Assembly (NCBI GenBank): GCA_021160865.1
Contig: JAGHBS010000153.1
Coordinates: 1-11,601 of the forward strand
Direction: 5' to 3'
Length of the DNA: 11,601 bases
Source of the DNA: Planctomycetota bacterium
Lineage (GTDB): Bacteria; Planctomycetota; Phycisphaerae; SM23-33
Below, in pieces: positions 1 through 6,038 of the stretch. Position 1 is the first letter of the stretch. Each line of letters opens with the position of its first letter. Made by a program: the position numbers and the translations under genes. A model generated the notes under the pieces. The model ran no database searches. It was not told where the DNA came from and saw only the letters and a program-made list of their open reading frames with translations.

Positions 1-1
1 G

Positions 2-676
2 GGTGGTACACTCCTGCTCGACGAGATAAGTGAGATTCCTTTACATCAACAGGCCAAGTTATTACGAGTCCTGCAGGAACGCGAAATCACACCTGTAGGC
101 GGCACTATACCGATCCCCGTTGATGTCCGATTCATCGTTACCAGTAATATCAACCTCTACGAAGCGGTTAAAGACGGAAGATTCCGCCTTGACCTGTATC
201 ATCGCATCAATATAGCAAGGATCGAAATTGCACCTCTACGATACCGAAGAGAAGACATCGACCCTTTGTTGGATTATTACCTGGAATATTACGCCAAAGA
301 ATACTCCATGCCTAAGCGGACTATCAATGAAACCATCCGTCAGCAACTTCGTGAGTATGATTGGCCTGGCAATGTTCGCGAATTAAGCAATTACGTTGAA
401 CGATTGTACGCTACCAATCTACCACCACAACCCCCACCGATAGCACGTTCGTCGAATTATTGTACTGATATTCAAATGGGTGATAGTAAAACTAAAGATG
501 ATGCACCTGCCAGAGCGTTGCCCCCAGGCAGCTTGGCAGAAATGGAATATCGCACAATATCTCAAGCCCTGAAACAAACTGGTTGGAATCGTTCCGCTGC
601 TGCCAGATTACTTGCGATCCATCGCACAACTCTGCTAAGAAAAATGCGCCGCTACGGTCTGATCGAGCGAAAATGA
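2..676 (+). CDS. Sigma-54-dependent transcriptional activator, 3' part
   Basis: This is the C-terminal 224 residues of an NtrC-family activator, which uses ATP hydrolysis to open sigma-54 RNA polymerase promoter complexes. The reading frame is open from base 2. Visible residues begin at Walker B (LLLDEI, residues 4-9), followed by sensor I (FIVTSN, 44-49), the arginine-finger region (GRFRLDLYHRI, 59-69) and sensor II (WPGNVREL, 121-128). A Fis-type helix-turn-helix ends the protein (about 186-220, SAAARLLAIHRTTLLRKMRRYG). Walker A, the sigma-54-contacting GAFTGA loop and any N-terminal sensory domain lie before the window, so the signal cannot be inferred. The linker between AAA+ and HTH (about 140-180) is proline-rich and low in conservation. 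A strong sigma-54 promoter lies 267 bases downstream of the stop, which makes the next gene a natural target. Confidence 0.96.
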   Translation, partial: GGTLLLDEISEIPLHQQAKLLRVLQEREITPVGGTIPIPVDVRFIVTSNINLYEAVKDGRFRLDLYHRINIARIEIAPLRYRREDIDPLLDYYLEYYAKEYSMPKRTINETIRQQLREYDWPGNVRELSNYVERLYATNLPPQPPPIARSSNYCTDIQMGDSKTKDDAPARALPPGSLAEMEYRTISQALKQTGWNRSAAARLLAIHRTTLLRKMRRYGLIERK

Positions 677-942
677 TTTTTCCTCACCCTGTAAACTTCC
701 TCAAACCGGTTATATTTTCAAATACTCACTTTCCAAACATCGCAATCTTCCCTCCAGACTCTCTACAAAAGCGTGTAGTTAAACGCAACATCGTTGTCAT
801 ATATTACAACAGAAGTGCCTCATTCTGCTGCACCAACAATAACGGTGGCTACGCAAGGATAAAGTCATCTACAAATTTTTCACTGCCCCAACAGGAGGTT
901 ATTACTGATGTTATATCAATAACAACTACGCTAATAATCTGA
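677..942 (+). other. AT-rich intergenic region, possible enhancer sites
   Basis: The 311 bases between the activator stop (676) and the next start (988) hold no convincing gene. The visible structure is a set of short dyads upstream of the sigma-54 promoter: GTTGT-N8-ACAAC at 793-810, an overlapping CAAC-N3-GTTG at 786-796, and CACC-N9-GGTG at 831-847. They lie roughly 100-160 bases upstream of the promoter, the usual range for activator binding sites of the NtrC family. The arms are only 4-5 bp, so this assignment is weak. No terminator hairpin with a T-tract is seen after the activator gene. Confidence 0.35.
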
Positions 943-958
943 TGGCACGAATGTTGCC
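943..958 (+). promoter_or_regulatory. Sigma-54 (-24/-12) promoter
   Basis: The sequence TGGCACGAATGTTGCC matches the sigma-54 consensus TGGCACG-N4-TTGCW at every position but the last. The invariant GG (944-945) and GC (956-957) are separated by exactly 10 bases. The predicted transcription start is near 969, about 19 bases before the GTG of the next gene, with the Shine-Dalgarno run GGAGGGAGG (972-980) just inside the transcript. A sigma-54 activator gene lies immediately upstream. Confidence 0.9.
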
Positions 959-987
959 TAAAACCTATAACGGAGGGAGGGAGTCCG

Positions 988-1410
988 GTGAAGGAGCCTC
1001 AAAAGAAAACTAATCTACAGAGCAGGGAAGGGAAGAAACAAGAATATATCGTAATGGTTTGTGAGGGTGATGCAGATACAAAGCAGGTTAGCGAGCTACT
1101 TTTACAAGTAAATAGAGCAACTTTGATTACTTATTATCGGCTGGAAGACCTGGTATTGAACAGACCTAACGGCGAAGTGGCATTGTTTATCCTGGCTGAT
1201 GGCGATGATGTCGAGATGCTAAGTAAGATGCTGGAATGGTTGCATTATCGGTGGCCACACTCACGCTTAGCCGTGGTCGGTAATCAGGGCGGTGGAGAAG
1301 TAGAGATAACAGCAAGAAAGGGTGGTGCTTATTTTTTGACCCGCCCGGTAGGTCGATGGGAATGGGAAGCATTACTTCACTACCTGTTGCAAAACACGAC
1401 CGGGAAATAA
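988..1410 (+). CDS. Degenerate receiver (CheY-like) domain protein
   Basis: This is a 140-residue protein made of a ~18-residue charged N-terminus and one receiver-like alpha/beta domain (about 19-136). The fit to CheY is by pattern. Strand 1 is YIVMV; strand 3 is ALFILAD with D71 at the phospho-acceptor position; strand 4 is SRLAVVGN; strand 5 and its following loop are GAYFLTRP. Several catalytic positions are changed: the first acidic residue after strand 1 is C25 (then E26), the conserved Thr/Ser is G98, and the conserved Lys before Pro is R119. Phosphorylation by the usual mechanism is therefore doubtful, and it may act as a pseudo-receiver. The GTG start is supported by GGAGGGAGG seven bases upstream and by a sigma-54 promoter ending 29 bases before it. 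Its genetic partner is probably the upstream sigma-54 activator. Fold assignment is moderate; the function is unknown. Confidence 0.75.
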   Translation: MKEPQKKTNLQSREGKKQEYIVMVCEGDADTKQVSELLLQVNRATLITYYRLEDLVLNRPNGEVALFILADGDDVEMLSKMLEWLHYRWPHSRLAVVGNQGGGEVEITARKGGAYFLTRPVGRWEWEALLHYLLQNTTGK

Positions 1411-1530
1411 CAAAAATAGATCCGACGACTGAAGCATTTAGTAGAAATTGCAACGATTTTTGACAATAAAAATAGAGAGAGGGAGCTACACCGAGGGTGA
1501 TCAGTGGAATATCACTGATCGACATTGTCG

Positions 1531-1741
1531 AAGAGCCTCATTCGAAGATTCTCCCCTCCTACGACTGCCGGCTGGGGCGGAGATGAGCGCCCGCCCAAAC
1601 AGCCCACCTGTCCCCCAGGTGAGTCAGAGAATCTTCGAGGTAGGGGTCGAGGGCATCTAATGCGTAATATAAAGGTGGAGATGAGCGCCCACCTGAAAAA
1701 ACCCGTTTTCCTCCGGCGGGTCGACGCAAAAAGAGCCTCAT
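1531..1741 (+). repeat. 11-nt direct repeat pair AAGAGCCTCAT
   Basis: AAGAGCCTCAT occurs at 1531-1541 and again at 1731-1741, exactly 200 bases apart; GAAG follows in both, after TC in the first copy and directly in the second. The CTCAT end of each copy is complementary to ATGAG in the loops of the two repeated hairpins. One copy lies just 5' of the 12-bp helix and the other lies inside the domain closed by the 10-bp helix. Confidence 0.85.
1579..1690 (+). repeat. 14-nt direct repeat pair in twin hairpins
   Basis: GGAGATGAGCGCCC occurs at 1579-1592 and 1677-1690. Each copy forms the top of a 6-bp hairpin (1575-1596 and 1673-1694) with the identical 10-nt loop AGATGAGCGC. The stems are GGGCGG/CCGCCC and AGGTGG/CCACCT, so two base pairs differ and both differences are compensated (G-C to A-U, C-G to U-A). 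Confidence 0.85.
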
Positions 1742-1770
1742 GAAGCGAGGGGACCTCTACCAGGGCAAAG

Positions 1771-1811
1771 GGCGAGAAGGGTGCTAAAGTACACCGTCTC
1801 GCCTTTTTTTT
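1771..1811 (+). terminator. Strong intrinsic terminator
   Basis: GGCGAGA (1771-1777) pairs perfectly with TCTCGCC (1797-1803). An inner GGTG/CACC (1780-1783/1792-1795) extends the stem, and eight T residues (1804-1811) follow. The T-tract is on the + strand, so it ends the transcript from the receiver gene or structured RNA. Read on the - strand, the same hairpin lacks a good T-tract but may help stop transcription coming from the convergent gene ending at 1859. Confidence 0.93.
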
Positions 1812-1858
1812 GCGCAAAACTTCACAAAATCGCATCCGCTCTCTCATAGAACTGTTTA

Positions 1859-2869
1859 TTATTTTCCCTTACCCGATAGATGCAATTTGATCCGATAAAT
1901 CCCCCGCTGTTCGTTAGTAATTATCAATGCTAAAGGGTGCTTACCTTTTGGGGACAATTCCCAACAAATTCCCTCTGCCTGACCAAGCATAATGTGACGA
2001 GAGACTACTTTTGCCCTTTTAAAAATCGATTCATACGAACGCACCGTCGATCGGGATGAAGGCTTCGTAGTTGTCTGATCAACCCTGATCATCTTCTCAA
2101 TCGGGCGGGGTAGTTGATACACAACAATCTTGAAATAGGACAAAACTGCAACCCATTTGCCGTCCGGCGAAATATCAGCCGCTGTTACTTGCGCGATATG
2201 TGGAAGATTGCCAAGATACCTAATCCGAGGATGCACTTTTGCCCTGCCATTAAGTCGAATGCACCAAAATCTGGCTTTATGGAATTCTTTGCTTATCAGA
2301 TAAGCCCATCCTTTGCGCACGAACATTGCTTCACAATCAAAGGGTATCCCCTTAGAAGGATAAGAAAACCGTACTACCCTTTTAACCTTTACCGCTCTTG
2401 TAGTCACATTAGGGGCAGGCTCATCCAGGCAATAGATACTCAAGACCCTTCTTCTATGCGAGTTATTACCGAAATCACCGATATAAATCTTACCATCAGC
2501 GTCGGTGGCGATGTCTTCCCAATCGATGTTTCTGGATGAGGATACCCTGATACGGCATATGCCTTTACCATTGACCTTGATTGCAAAAAGATCAGGCGGA
2601 TTGCCTGAATCGTTGATACTCCAATAGACACCAGGATACCGCTTGCTGGCAATGATGCCCGATGATTCTCTCAGTCCCTTCGGCTGAATTCTGCCAACAC
2701 GAATCGGGTTAGATAATGAAGTGATGTAAATATCCGTTCTGGAAGCATGATTTGCACTCCCAGCAGCGATAACGAAATGTCCCCATCTATCGCTAAAGGT
2801 AATAATCGTTATCGAAGCAACTATACTCAGGCGCACTAAACAACAGAGCCTCAAGACGGTAAACCTCAC
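1859..2869 (-). CDS. Exported beta-propeller-like protein of unknown function
   Basis: This is a 336-residue protein with a hydrophobic N-terminus (about residues 5-36) that looks like a signal peptide or membrane anchor. The remainder is rich in short beta-strand motifs typical of propeller folds. Recognisable stretches are ESSGI followed by YWSINDSGN (about 68-88), then NIDWEDIATDADGKIYIGDFGNN (about 113-135), SYPSKGIPFDCEAMF, and ADISPDGKWVAVLSY (about 229-243). The DSGN, DWED and DFGNN acid-rich turns resemble calcium- or substrate-binding loops of secreted propeller proteins, but I assign no activity. The GTG at 2869 has no clear Shine-Dalgarno. An in-frame TTG at 2854 is preceded by GAGG at a better distance (9 bases) and could be the true start, still leaving a signal sequence. 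It starts 11 bases after rplU ends, so it is probably co-transcribed with it. Confidence 0.8.
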   Translation of the reverse strand: MRFTVLRLCCLVRLSIVASITIITFSDRWGHFVIAAGSANHASRTDIYITSLSNPIRVGRIQPKGLRESSGIIASKRYPGVYWSINDSGNPPDLFAIKVNGKGICRIRVSSSRNIDWEDIATDADGKIYIGDFGNNSHRRRVLSIYCLDEPAPNVTTRAVKVKRVVRFSYPSKGIPFDCEAMFVRKGWAYLISKEFHKARFWCIRLNGRAKVHPRIRYLGNLPHIAQVTAADISPDGKWVAVLSYFKIVVYQLPRPIEKMIRVDQTTTKPSSRSTVRSYESIFKRAKVVSRHIMLGQAEGICWELSPKGKHPLALIITNEQRGIYRIKLHLSGKGK

Positions 2870-2880
2870 GAAAATGCTTA

Positions 2881-3216
2881 TCAGTCTTTTGAACCGCCAG
2901 GGGGAACTATTTCAGTGATGCGAACCTCGGTATATCTTTGCCGATGACCTTTTATAACTCGATATCCCTTTCGCCGCTTGAACTTTATAACCTTAATCTT
3001 CTCGCCGCGGACTTCGGGAGTTTCTATCTTACCAATTACCTTTGCGCCAGCTATGATAGGTGTCCCAACGGTGATATTTTCTCCATCAGCCAGGAGCAAC
3101 ACACGATCAAATTCAATGGTCGAATCCTTTTCGCACGACTTTATCAGGTCAACTCGCAACAAGTCGCCTCTGCTGACCCTAAACTGCTTACCGCTCTCTT
3201 CAATTATTGCATACAC
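2881..3216 (-). CDS. rplU: 50S ribosomal protein L21
   Basis: L21 is a 23S-rRNA-binding protein of the large ribosomal subunit. The 111-residue product shows the family start (MYAIIEESGKQFRV) and the basic C-terminal signature (FKRRKGYRVIKGHRQRYTEVRI, about 79-100). It is slightly longer than the usual ~103 residues because of a short tail. The start is GTG at 3214-3216, fixed by homology at MYAII and by GAGGT eight bases upstream; an ATG four bases further in is out of frame. A sigma-70-like promoter lies 57 bases upstream, so the gene probably has its own transcript in addition to read-through from the peptidase gene. L27 (rpmA), the usual next gene in bacteria, is absent here, and an exported propeller-like protein follows instead. 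Confidence 0.97.
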   Translation of the reverse strand: MYAIIEESGKQFRVSRGDLLRVDLIKSCEKDSTIEFDRVLLLADGENITVGTPIIAGAKVIGKIETPEVRGEKIKVIKFKRRKGYRVIKGHRQRYTEVRITEIVPPGGSKD

Positions 3217-3217
3217 C

Positions 3218-3243
3218 TTTGGTTACCTCACTTACAGACCAAA
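3218..3243 (-). promoter_or_regulatory. Hairpin presenting the rplU Shine-Dalgarno
   Basis: In the rplU leader, TTTGGT and ACCAAA (- strand; arms at 3238-3243 and 3218-3223) form a perfect 6-bp stem whose 14-nt loop holds the Shine-Dalgarno TGAGGT (3225-3230). The stem ends two bases from the start codon. Control of L21 translation through this hairpin is possible but unproven. Confidence 0.45.
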
Positions 3244-3272
3244 TACTTATCTATATCTAAGATACCAGCGTG

Positions 3273-3302
3273 AATATACAGCATTGCTGCAAGCAATGTC
3301 AA
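3273..3302 (-). promoter_or_regulatory. Sigma-70-type promoter of rplU
   Basis: On the - strand, a perfect -35 TTGACA (3297-3302) is followed by an 18-base spacer and -10 TATATT (3273-3278). The start site would be near 3266, giving a ~50-base leader before the GTG. A perfect inverted repeat occupies the spacer (see the next entry). Confidence 0.75.
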
Positions 3303-3318
3303 TGCTTATGTTGACATT
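3282..3318. repeat. Two overlapping perfect inverted repeats at the rplU promoter
   Basis: The first repeat is CATTGCT-GCA-AGCAATG (3282-3298), which fills the promoter spacer. The second is AATGTCAA-N8-TTGACATT (3295-3318), which includes the -35 hexamer and the region just upstream. They share bases 3295-3298. Their position fits operators or, less likely, a hairpin at the end of the peptidase transcript; no T-tract follows on the - strand. Confidence 0.7.
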
Positions 3319-3322
3319 AGCA

Positions 3323-4702
3323 TCAAAGTTGGGAAAAATTCTGGAACATTGCAGCCGTTGCGACGGTCCCTTTGTAGTATTGTTCTAATTGGAAATGTTC
3401 ATCGGGGGCATGGATATTATTATCAGGCAGCATGAAACCGGTTACGACCGGTTCAATCTTCAGGATGCGTTGAATCATCTCAGCCACTGGTACCGACCCA
3501 CCCGCACGGGTAAGGACCGGCCGGGCTGAAAATGCTTCTTGAAGAGACCGACGGACAACGTCAACTGCAGCGCTATCGGGGCTAATCAACAATGGACGAG
3601 ATTGCGAGATTACATTAATGCTTGCCTTTACACCGTCTGGACAATGCGAGGCAACGAATCGATCAAACGCCTCTATAACCTTCTCGGGCAATTGATTTGG
3701 AACGAGTCGCATCGAGATTTTGGCATTAGCCCATGCTGGTAGAACGGTTTTCGCCCCCGGGCCATAGTAGCCGCCGATGATACCATTGCAATCAAGCGTC
3801 GGGCGCGACCAGATACGTTCAAGTACGGTCCTGTCTTTCTCTCCGCCGACCGGCTCGACACCTACCCTTTTAGCGTACTCTTCCTCACTGAAAGGTAATC
3901 TTTGCCAATCAGCAAGTTCCTGCTCGCTTGGTTCAGCCACATCGTCATAAAAGCCCGGCAATGTCACTCTGCCTTGCTCATCGTGCATCTGGGCAATTAT
4001 CCTGGCAAGGGCATTTATCGGATTGACGACAGCTCCACCATGCTCACCGCTGTGGAGATCGTGGGCAGGACCATCGAGTCTCATCTCCAGGTATATCAAC
4101 CCCCGTAAGCCGATTATAACCGATGGGACATCCGGAGCGAAAAATCCCAAATCGACCACCAGTGCAAAATCCGCACGCAGGTCATCTGCAAAGCGTGAAA
4201 TGAACCCTTCAAGGTCAGGCGAACCGGTCTCCTCATCGCCCTCGAAGAAGAAAAGAATGTTCAAGGGCAACTTTCCGATGGTGCGGACGAACGCTTCGGC
4301 AGCATGTACGGTCGCAAGAAGCAATCCCTTATCATCGGCGGCTCCACGGGCATAAACTGCCCCATCACTAATCGTCGGTTCAAAAGGCGGATTCGTCCAC
4401 AATTCCACCGGATCAGGAGGTTGAACATCATAATGGGCATAAACCAATATGGTCGGGGCATCGGCAGGTGCAATAGCATCACTGCTACGGGCAATAATCA
4501 TCGGATGCCTCTTCCATGGCTCAAGTCGAGCAGAAAACCCAAGCCGACGTAAATGATCCAATATATATTCAGCACAGGAAAGGCAATCCACATCGTGATT
4601 GCTTTGACTACTTATCGATGGAAATCGCAATAGAGTACACAATCTCTCCAAATGCTCTTGACGATGAGTTTCTAAATATTCCCGAACTTCACTGGGTAGC
4701 AT
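3323..4702 (-). CDS. M20-family dipeptidase-like metallopeptidase
   Basis: This is a 459-residue cytoplasmic-type di-zinc peptidase of the M20 family (dipeptidase / carnosinase-like branch), expected to hydrolyse dipeptides or similar amides. All metal and catalytic motifs are present: YAHYD with H90 and D92, GAADDKG with bridging D123, FEGDEETGS with catalytic E157 and zinc ligand E158, VVDLG with D184, and NNIHAPDE with H431 near the end. The HDLHSGEHGG motif (214-223) marks the lid/dimerisation domain, roughly residues 200-320. I chose the ATG at 4700-4702: it follows GGCAAGG and begins in the family's typical way (MLPSEVREYLETH). An in-frame TTG at 4744 would overlap the previous gene and has no Shine-Dalgarno. 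It lies 25 bases after the isomerase-like gene, so co-transcription is likely. There is no signal peptide, and its substrate is not identifiable. Confidence 0.94.
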   Translation of the reverse strand: MLPSEVREYLETHRQEHLERLCTLLRFPSISSQSNHDVDCLSCAEYILDHLRRLGFSARLEPWKRHPMIIARSSDAIAPADAPTILVYAHYDVQPPDPVELWTNPPFEPTISDGAVYARGAADDKGLLLATVHAAEAFVRTIGKLPLNILFFFEGDEETGSPDLEGFISRFADDLRADFALVVDLGFFAPDVPSVIIGLRGLIYLEMRLDGPAHDLHSGEHGGAVVNPINALARIIAQMHDEQGRVTLPGFYDDVAEPSEQELADWQRLPFSEEEYAKRVGVEPVGGEKDRTVLERIWSRPTLDCNGIIGGYYGPGAKTVLPAWANAKISMRLVPNQLPEKVIEAFDRFVASHCPDGVKASINVISQSRPLLISPDSAAVDVVRRSLQEAFSARPVLTRAGGSVPVAEMIQRILKIEPVVTGFMLPDNNIHAPDEHFQLEQYYKGTVATAAMFQNFSQL

Positions 4703-4727
4703 TTCGTTCGCCTTGCCTCGAAATAGT

Positions 4728-6038
4728 TCAGCGGTCTTCTTCAATAATATCCAGGCCGTAAAGCCTGGCGAGATTAATTAAATCCCTTCTACAATCGCCA
4801 TAGACCGTAACGCGATGCCAGTGCCCTTTGGGGTAATTGTAATTCTCAAGAACTCTTTCGGCATCGACCTCGGCAGCGAGTTTCGTTCGGCAAGCCTTGT
4901 CATCATCAATGTTGGCTACTGTCCAAGCACTATGCACTATGAAGGATTTGCTCACCGTGCAGACCTTTGCAGTAGTGACAATCCTCCCAACGGGCAGCAA
5001 CGATTGAATTGACGCGCCTTTCCTATCCTCTGCGTGAGAGCGGATAATATAAGGATTAGCCATACCATCAGGGCCGAAGACCTTATTGGTGGCAACACAA
5101 TGGGCATAGATAATCTGATCGGTGGCGGTATCTATAACCGGATCGGAAACGTAGCCAGGCCTGCCTGTAAGATACTGCATAAGCATCTGTGTTAGAGTTG
5201 AATCAATATCAGCCTCACAGACACCAATTTGACCATCATTATTGAGCTGGAAAAACCCCAGGCAGGGATACGCAACGAGTCGATTAGCATAATATAATCC
5301 CAGACAATCCACGGTGATGGCATCGGCATGGGCTTCTTGCATTGCTGCTCGTAGGGCTAAGTACATACGGGCGGATTTGAGAATCTCATCCTCGTCTGGC
5401 TCGACGACCTTTTGCGCATCTTTAATCCACTTATCCTTCCAGGAGTTAGCCTCGCTGGAATCGACTTGCTCGTAGAGTGTCGTTATCTTTGCTGAATCGA
5501 TGCGAACAACCTGTGTACTGAATATCTCGTTGGTCTTCTTTATGGTTTCCTTACTGGCTCCCCATGTATCACCATCAGCAACTACTGCAATGGTGCTGTG
5601 GCGCATCTTGTTCATCACGTCAAATAGGCGAACGGCATCAATAATGTCTTGAAAATCGGATGAAGCGACCGTCACCACGGGCAGATTTTTCTCCTGAATC
5701 AGTGAATTGACCTTCAATAATCCGCCCGAGCCGGAATACAACTCATCTGCTATGATTACGGGATGGAAATTCTCAGCAACATATTCCTGCACACCTGTCC
5801 ACATCGAGGTCAAATAGACCAGATAACCATCGAATTTGCCCTGTTCGGATTTAAGGGCCTTGCTGGCTTGTTCTGCATCAGTATAGATATCAGCGGAAAA
5901 CTCTATCTGTGGTAATGACTTCTGCAGTGTTGCTATTACTTGCTTCGATCGGTCGGCTACATCATAGTCTATATAAGGCCAGGTAGGTCTGCCGGGTTTA
6001 GGGGCAGGGAAGATAACTTTTACTGTTGTCTTGTTCAT
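4728..6038 (-). CDS. L-fucose/L-arabinose isomerase-fold protein
   Basis: This 436-residue protein resembles the FucI/AraA superfamily, which interconverts aldoses and ketoses using a divalent metal. The N-terminal half (1-240) shows Rossmann-like alternating segments (VIFPAPKPGRP, GYLVYLTSMW, VIIADELYSGSGG, TIAVVADGDTWG). The second half has the family-like segment GVCEADIDSTLTQ with E275, then LTGRPGYVSDP with D299, YAHCVATNK with H313, and IRSHAEDRKGASIQ with H335. E275, D299 and one of the histidines are plausible metal ligands by analogy with E. coli FucI, though not proven here. A HWHRV motif (407-411) near the C-terminus is another candidate. It is shorter than FucI (about 590 residues), and the substrate is unknown. 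The ATG is supported by GAGGAG eight to nine bases upstream (6044-6051). No signal peptide is seen. Confidence 0.82.
   Translation of the reverse strand: MNKTTVKVIFPAPKPGRPTWPYIDYDVADRSKQVIATLQKSLPQIEFSADIYTDAEQASKALKSEQGKFDGYLVYLTSMWTGVQEYVAENFHPVIIADELYSGSGGLLKVNSLIQEKNLPVVTVASSDFQDIIDAVRLFDVMNKMRHSTIAVVADGDTWGASKETIKKTNEIFSTQVVRIDSAKITTLYEQVDSSEANSWKDKWIKDAQKVVEPDEDEILKSARMYLALRAAMQEAHADAITVDCLGLYYANRLVAYPCLGFFQLNNDGQIGVCEADIDSTLTQMLMQYLTGRPGYVSDPVIDTATDQIIYAHCVATNKVFGPDGMANPYIIRSHAEDRKGASIQSLLPVGRIVTTAKVCTVSKSFIVHSAWTVANIDDDKACRTKLAAEVDAERVLENYNYPKGHWHRVTVYGDCRRDLINLARLYGLDIIEEDR

Larger units (their letters stand above)
1499..1811 (+). ncRNA. Candidate structured RNA, no family recognised
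   Basis: The 448 bases between 1411 and 1858 hold no convincing gene but fold extensively as + strand RNA. Perfect or near-perfect helices, in order: 1499-1506/1513-1520 (8 bp); 1542-1553/1627-1638 (12 bp), which encloses 1570-1574/1600-1604 stacked on 1575-1580/1591-1596 and also 1605-1610/1616-1621 (6 bp). Then comes 1639-1648/1752-1761 (10 bp, one G-U), directly adjoining the 12-bp helix, which encloses 1653-1656/1660-1663, 1673-1678/1689-1694 and 1701-1705/1717-1721. A terminator closes the unit. Two hairpins share the loop AGATGAGCGC. The 5' end is unknown: no good -10 is seen, and a TTGACA at 1460-1465 lacks a partner. Transcription could come from the sigma-54 promoter at 943 by read-through of the receiver gene. 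I could not match it to RNase P RNA, tmRNA, SRP RNA, 6S RNA or a familiar riboswitch class. Confidence 0.65.

Noticed and set aside
704..711. AACCGGTT followed by ATATTTT as a terminator of the sigma-54 activator gene.
   Set aside because: The palindrome has no room for a loop, so it cannot form a stable hairpin.
583..942. A 119-codon + strand frame between the activator and the sigma-54 promoter.
   Set aside because: It starts inside the activator gene in another frame, has no Shine-Dalgarno and no coherent protein pattern.
1460..1490. TTGACA at 1460-1465 as a promoter for the structured RNA.
   Set aside because: No hexamer resembling TATAAT lies 15-19 bases downstream.
1583..1743. Two miniature frames starting ATGAGCGCC (1583-1660 and 1681-1743) preceded by GGCGGAG and GGTGGAG, encoding peptides that begin MSAR and MSAH.
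   Set aside because: The Shine-Dalgarno-like purines abut the ATG, too close for good initiation. The peptides share only three residues, and the shared bases are explained by the twin hairpins with compensatory changes.
1701..1770. Resemblance to a c-di-GMP-I (GEMM) riboswitch: GACGCAAA, GCCTC and AGGGCAAA.
   Set aside because: The elements are in the wrong order and spacing, the GNRA tetraloop is missing, and the closing stems do not fit that class.
1512..1847. A 111-codon - strand frame over the structured RNA.
   Set aside because: It has a low-complexity Arg/Pro composition caused by GC-rich stems, and no ribosome-binding site or recognisable domain.
3311..3340. TTGACA at 3311-3316 as a + strand promoter.
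   Set aside because: No adequate -10 follows, it would run antisense into the peptidase gene, and it is explained as one arm of the inverted repeat.
4700..4744. TTG start at 4744 for the M20 peptidase.
   Set aside because: It has no Shine-Dalgarno, overlaps the isomerase-fold gene, and adds residues unlike the family; the ATG at 4700-4702 fits better.
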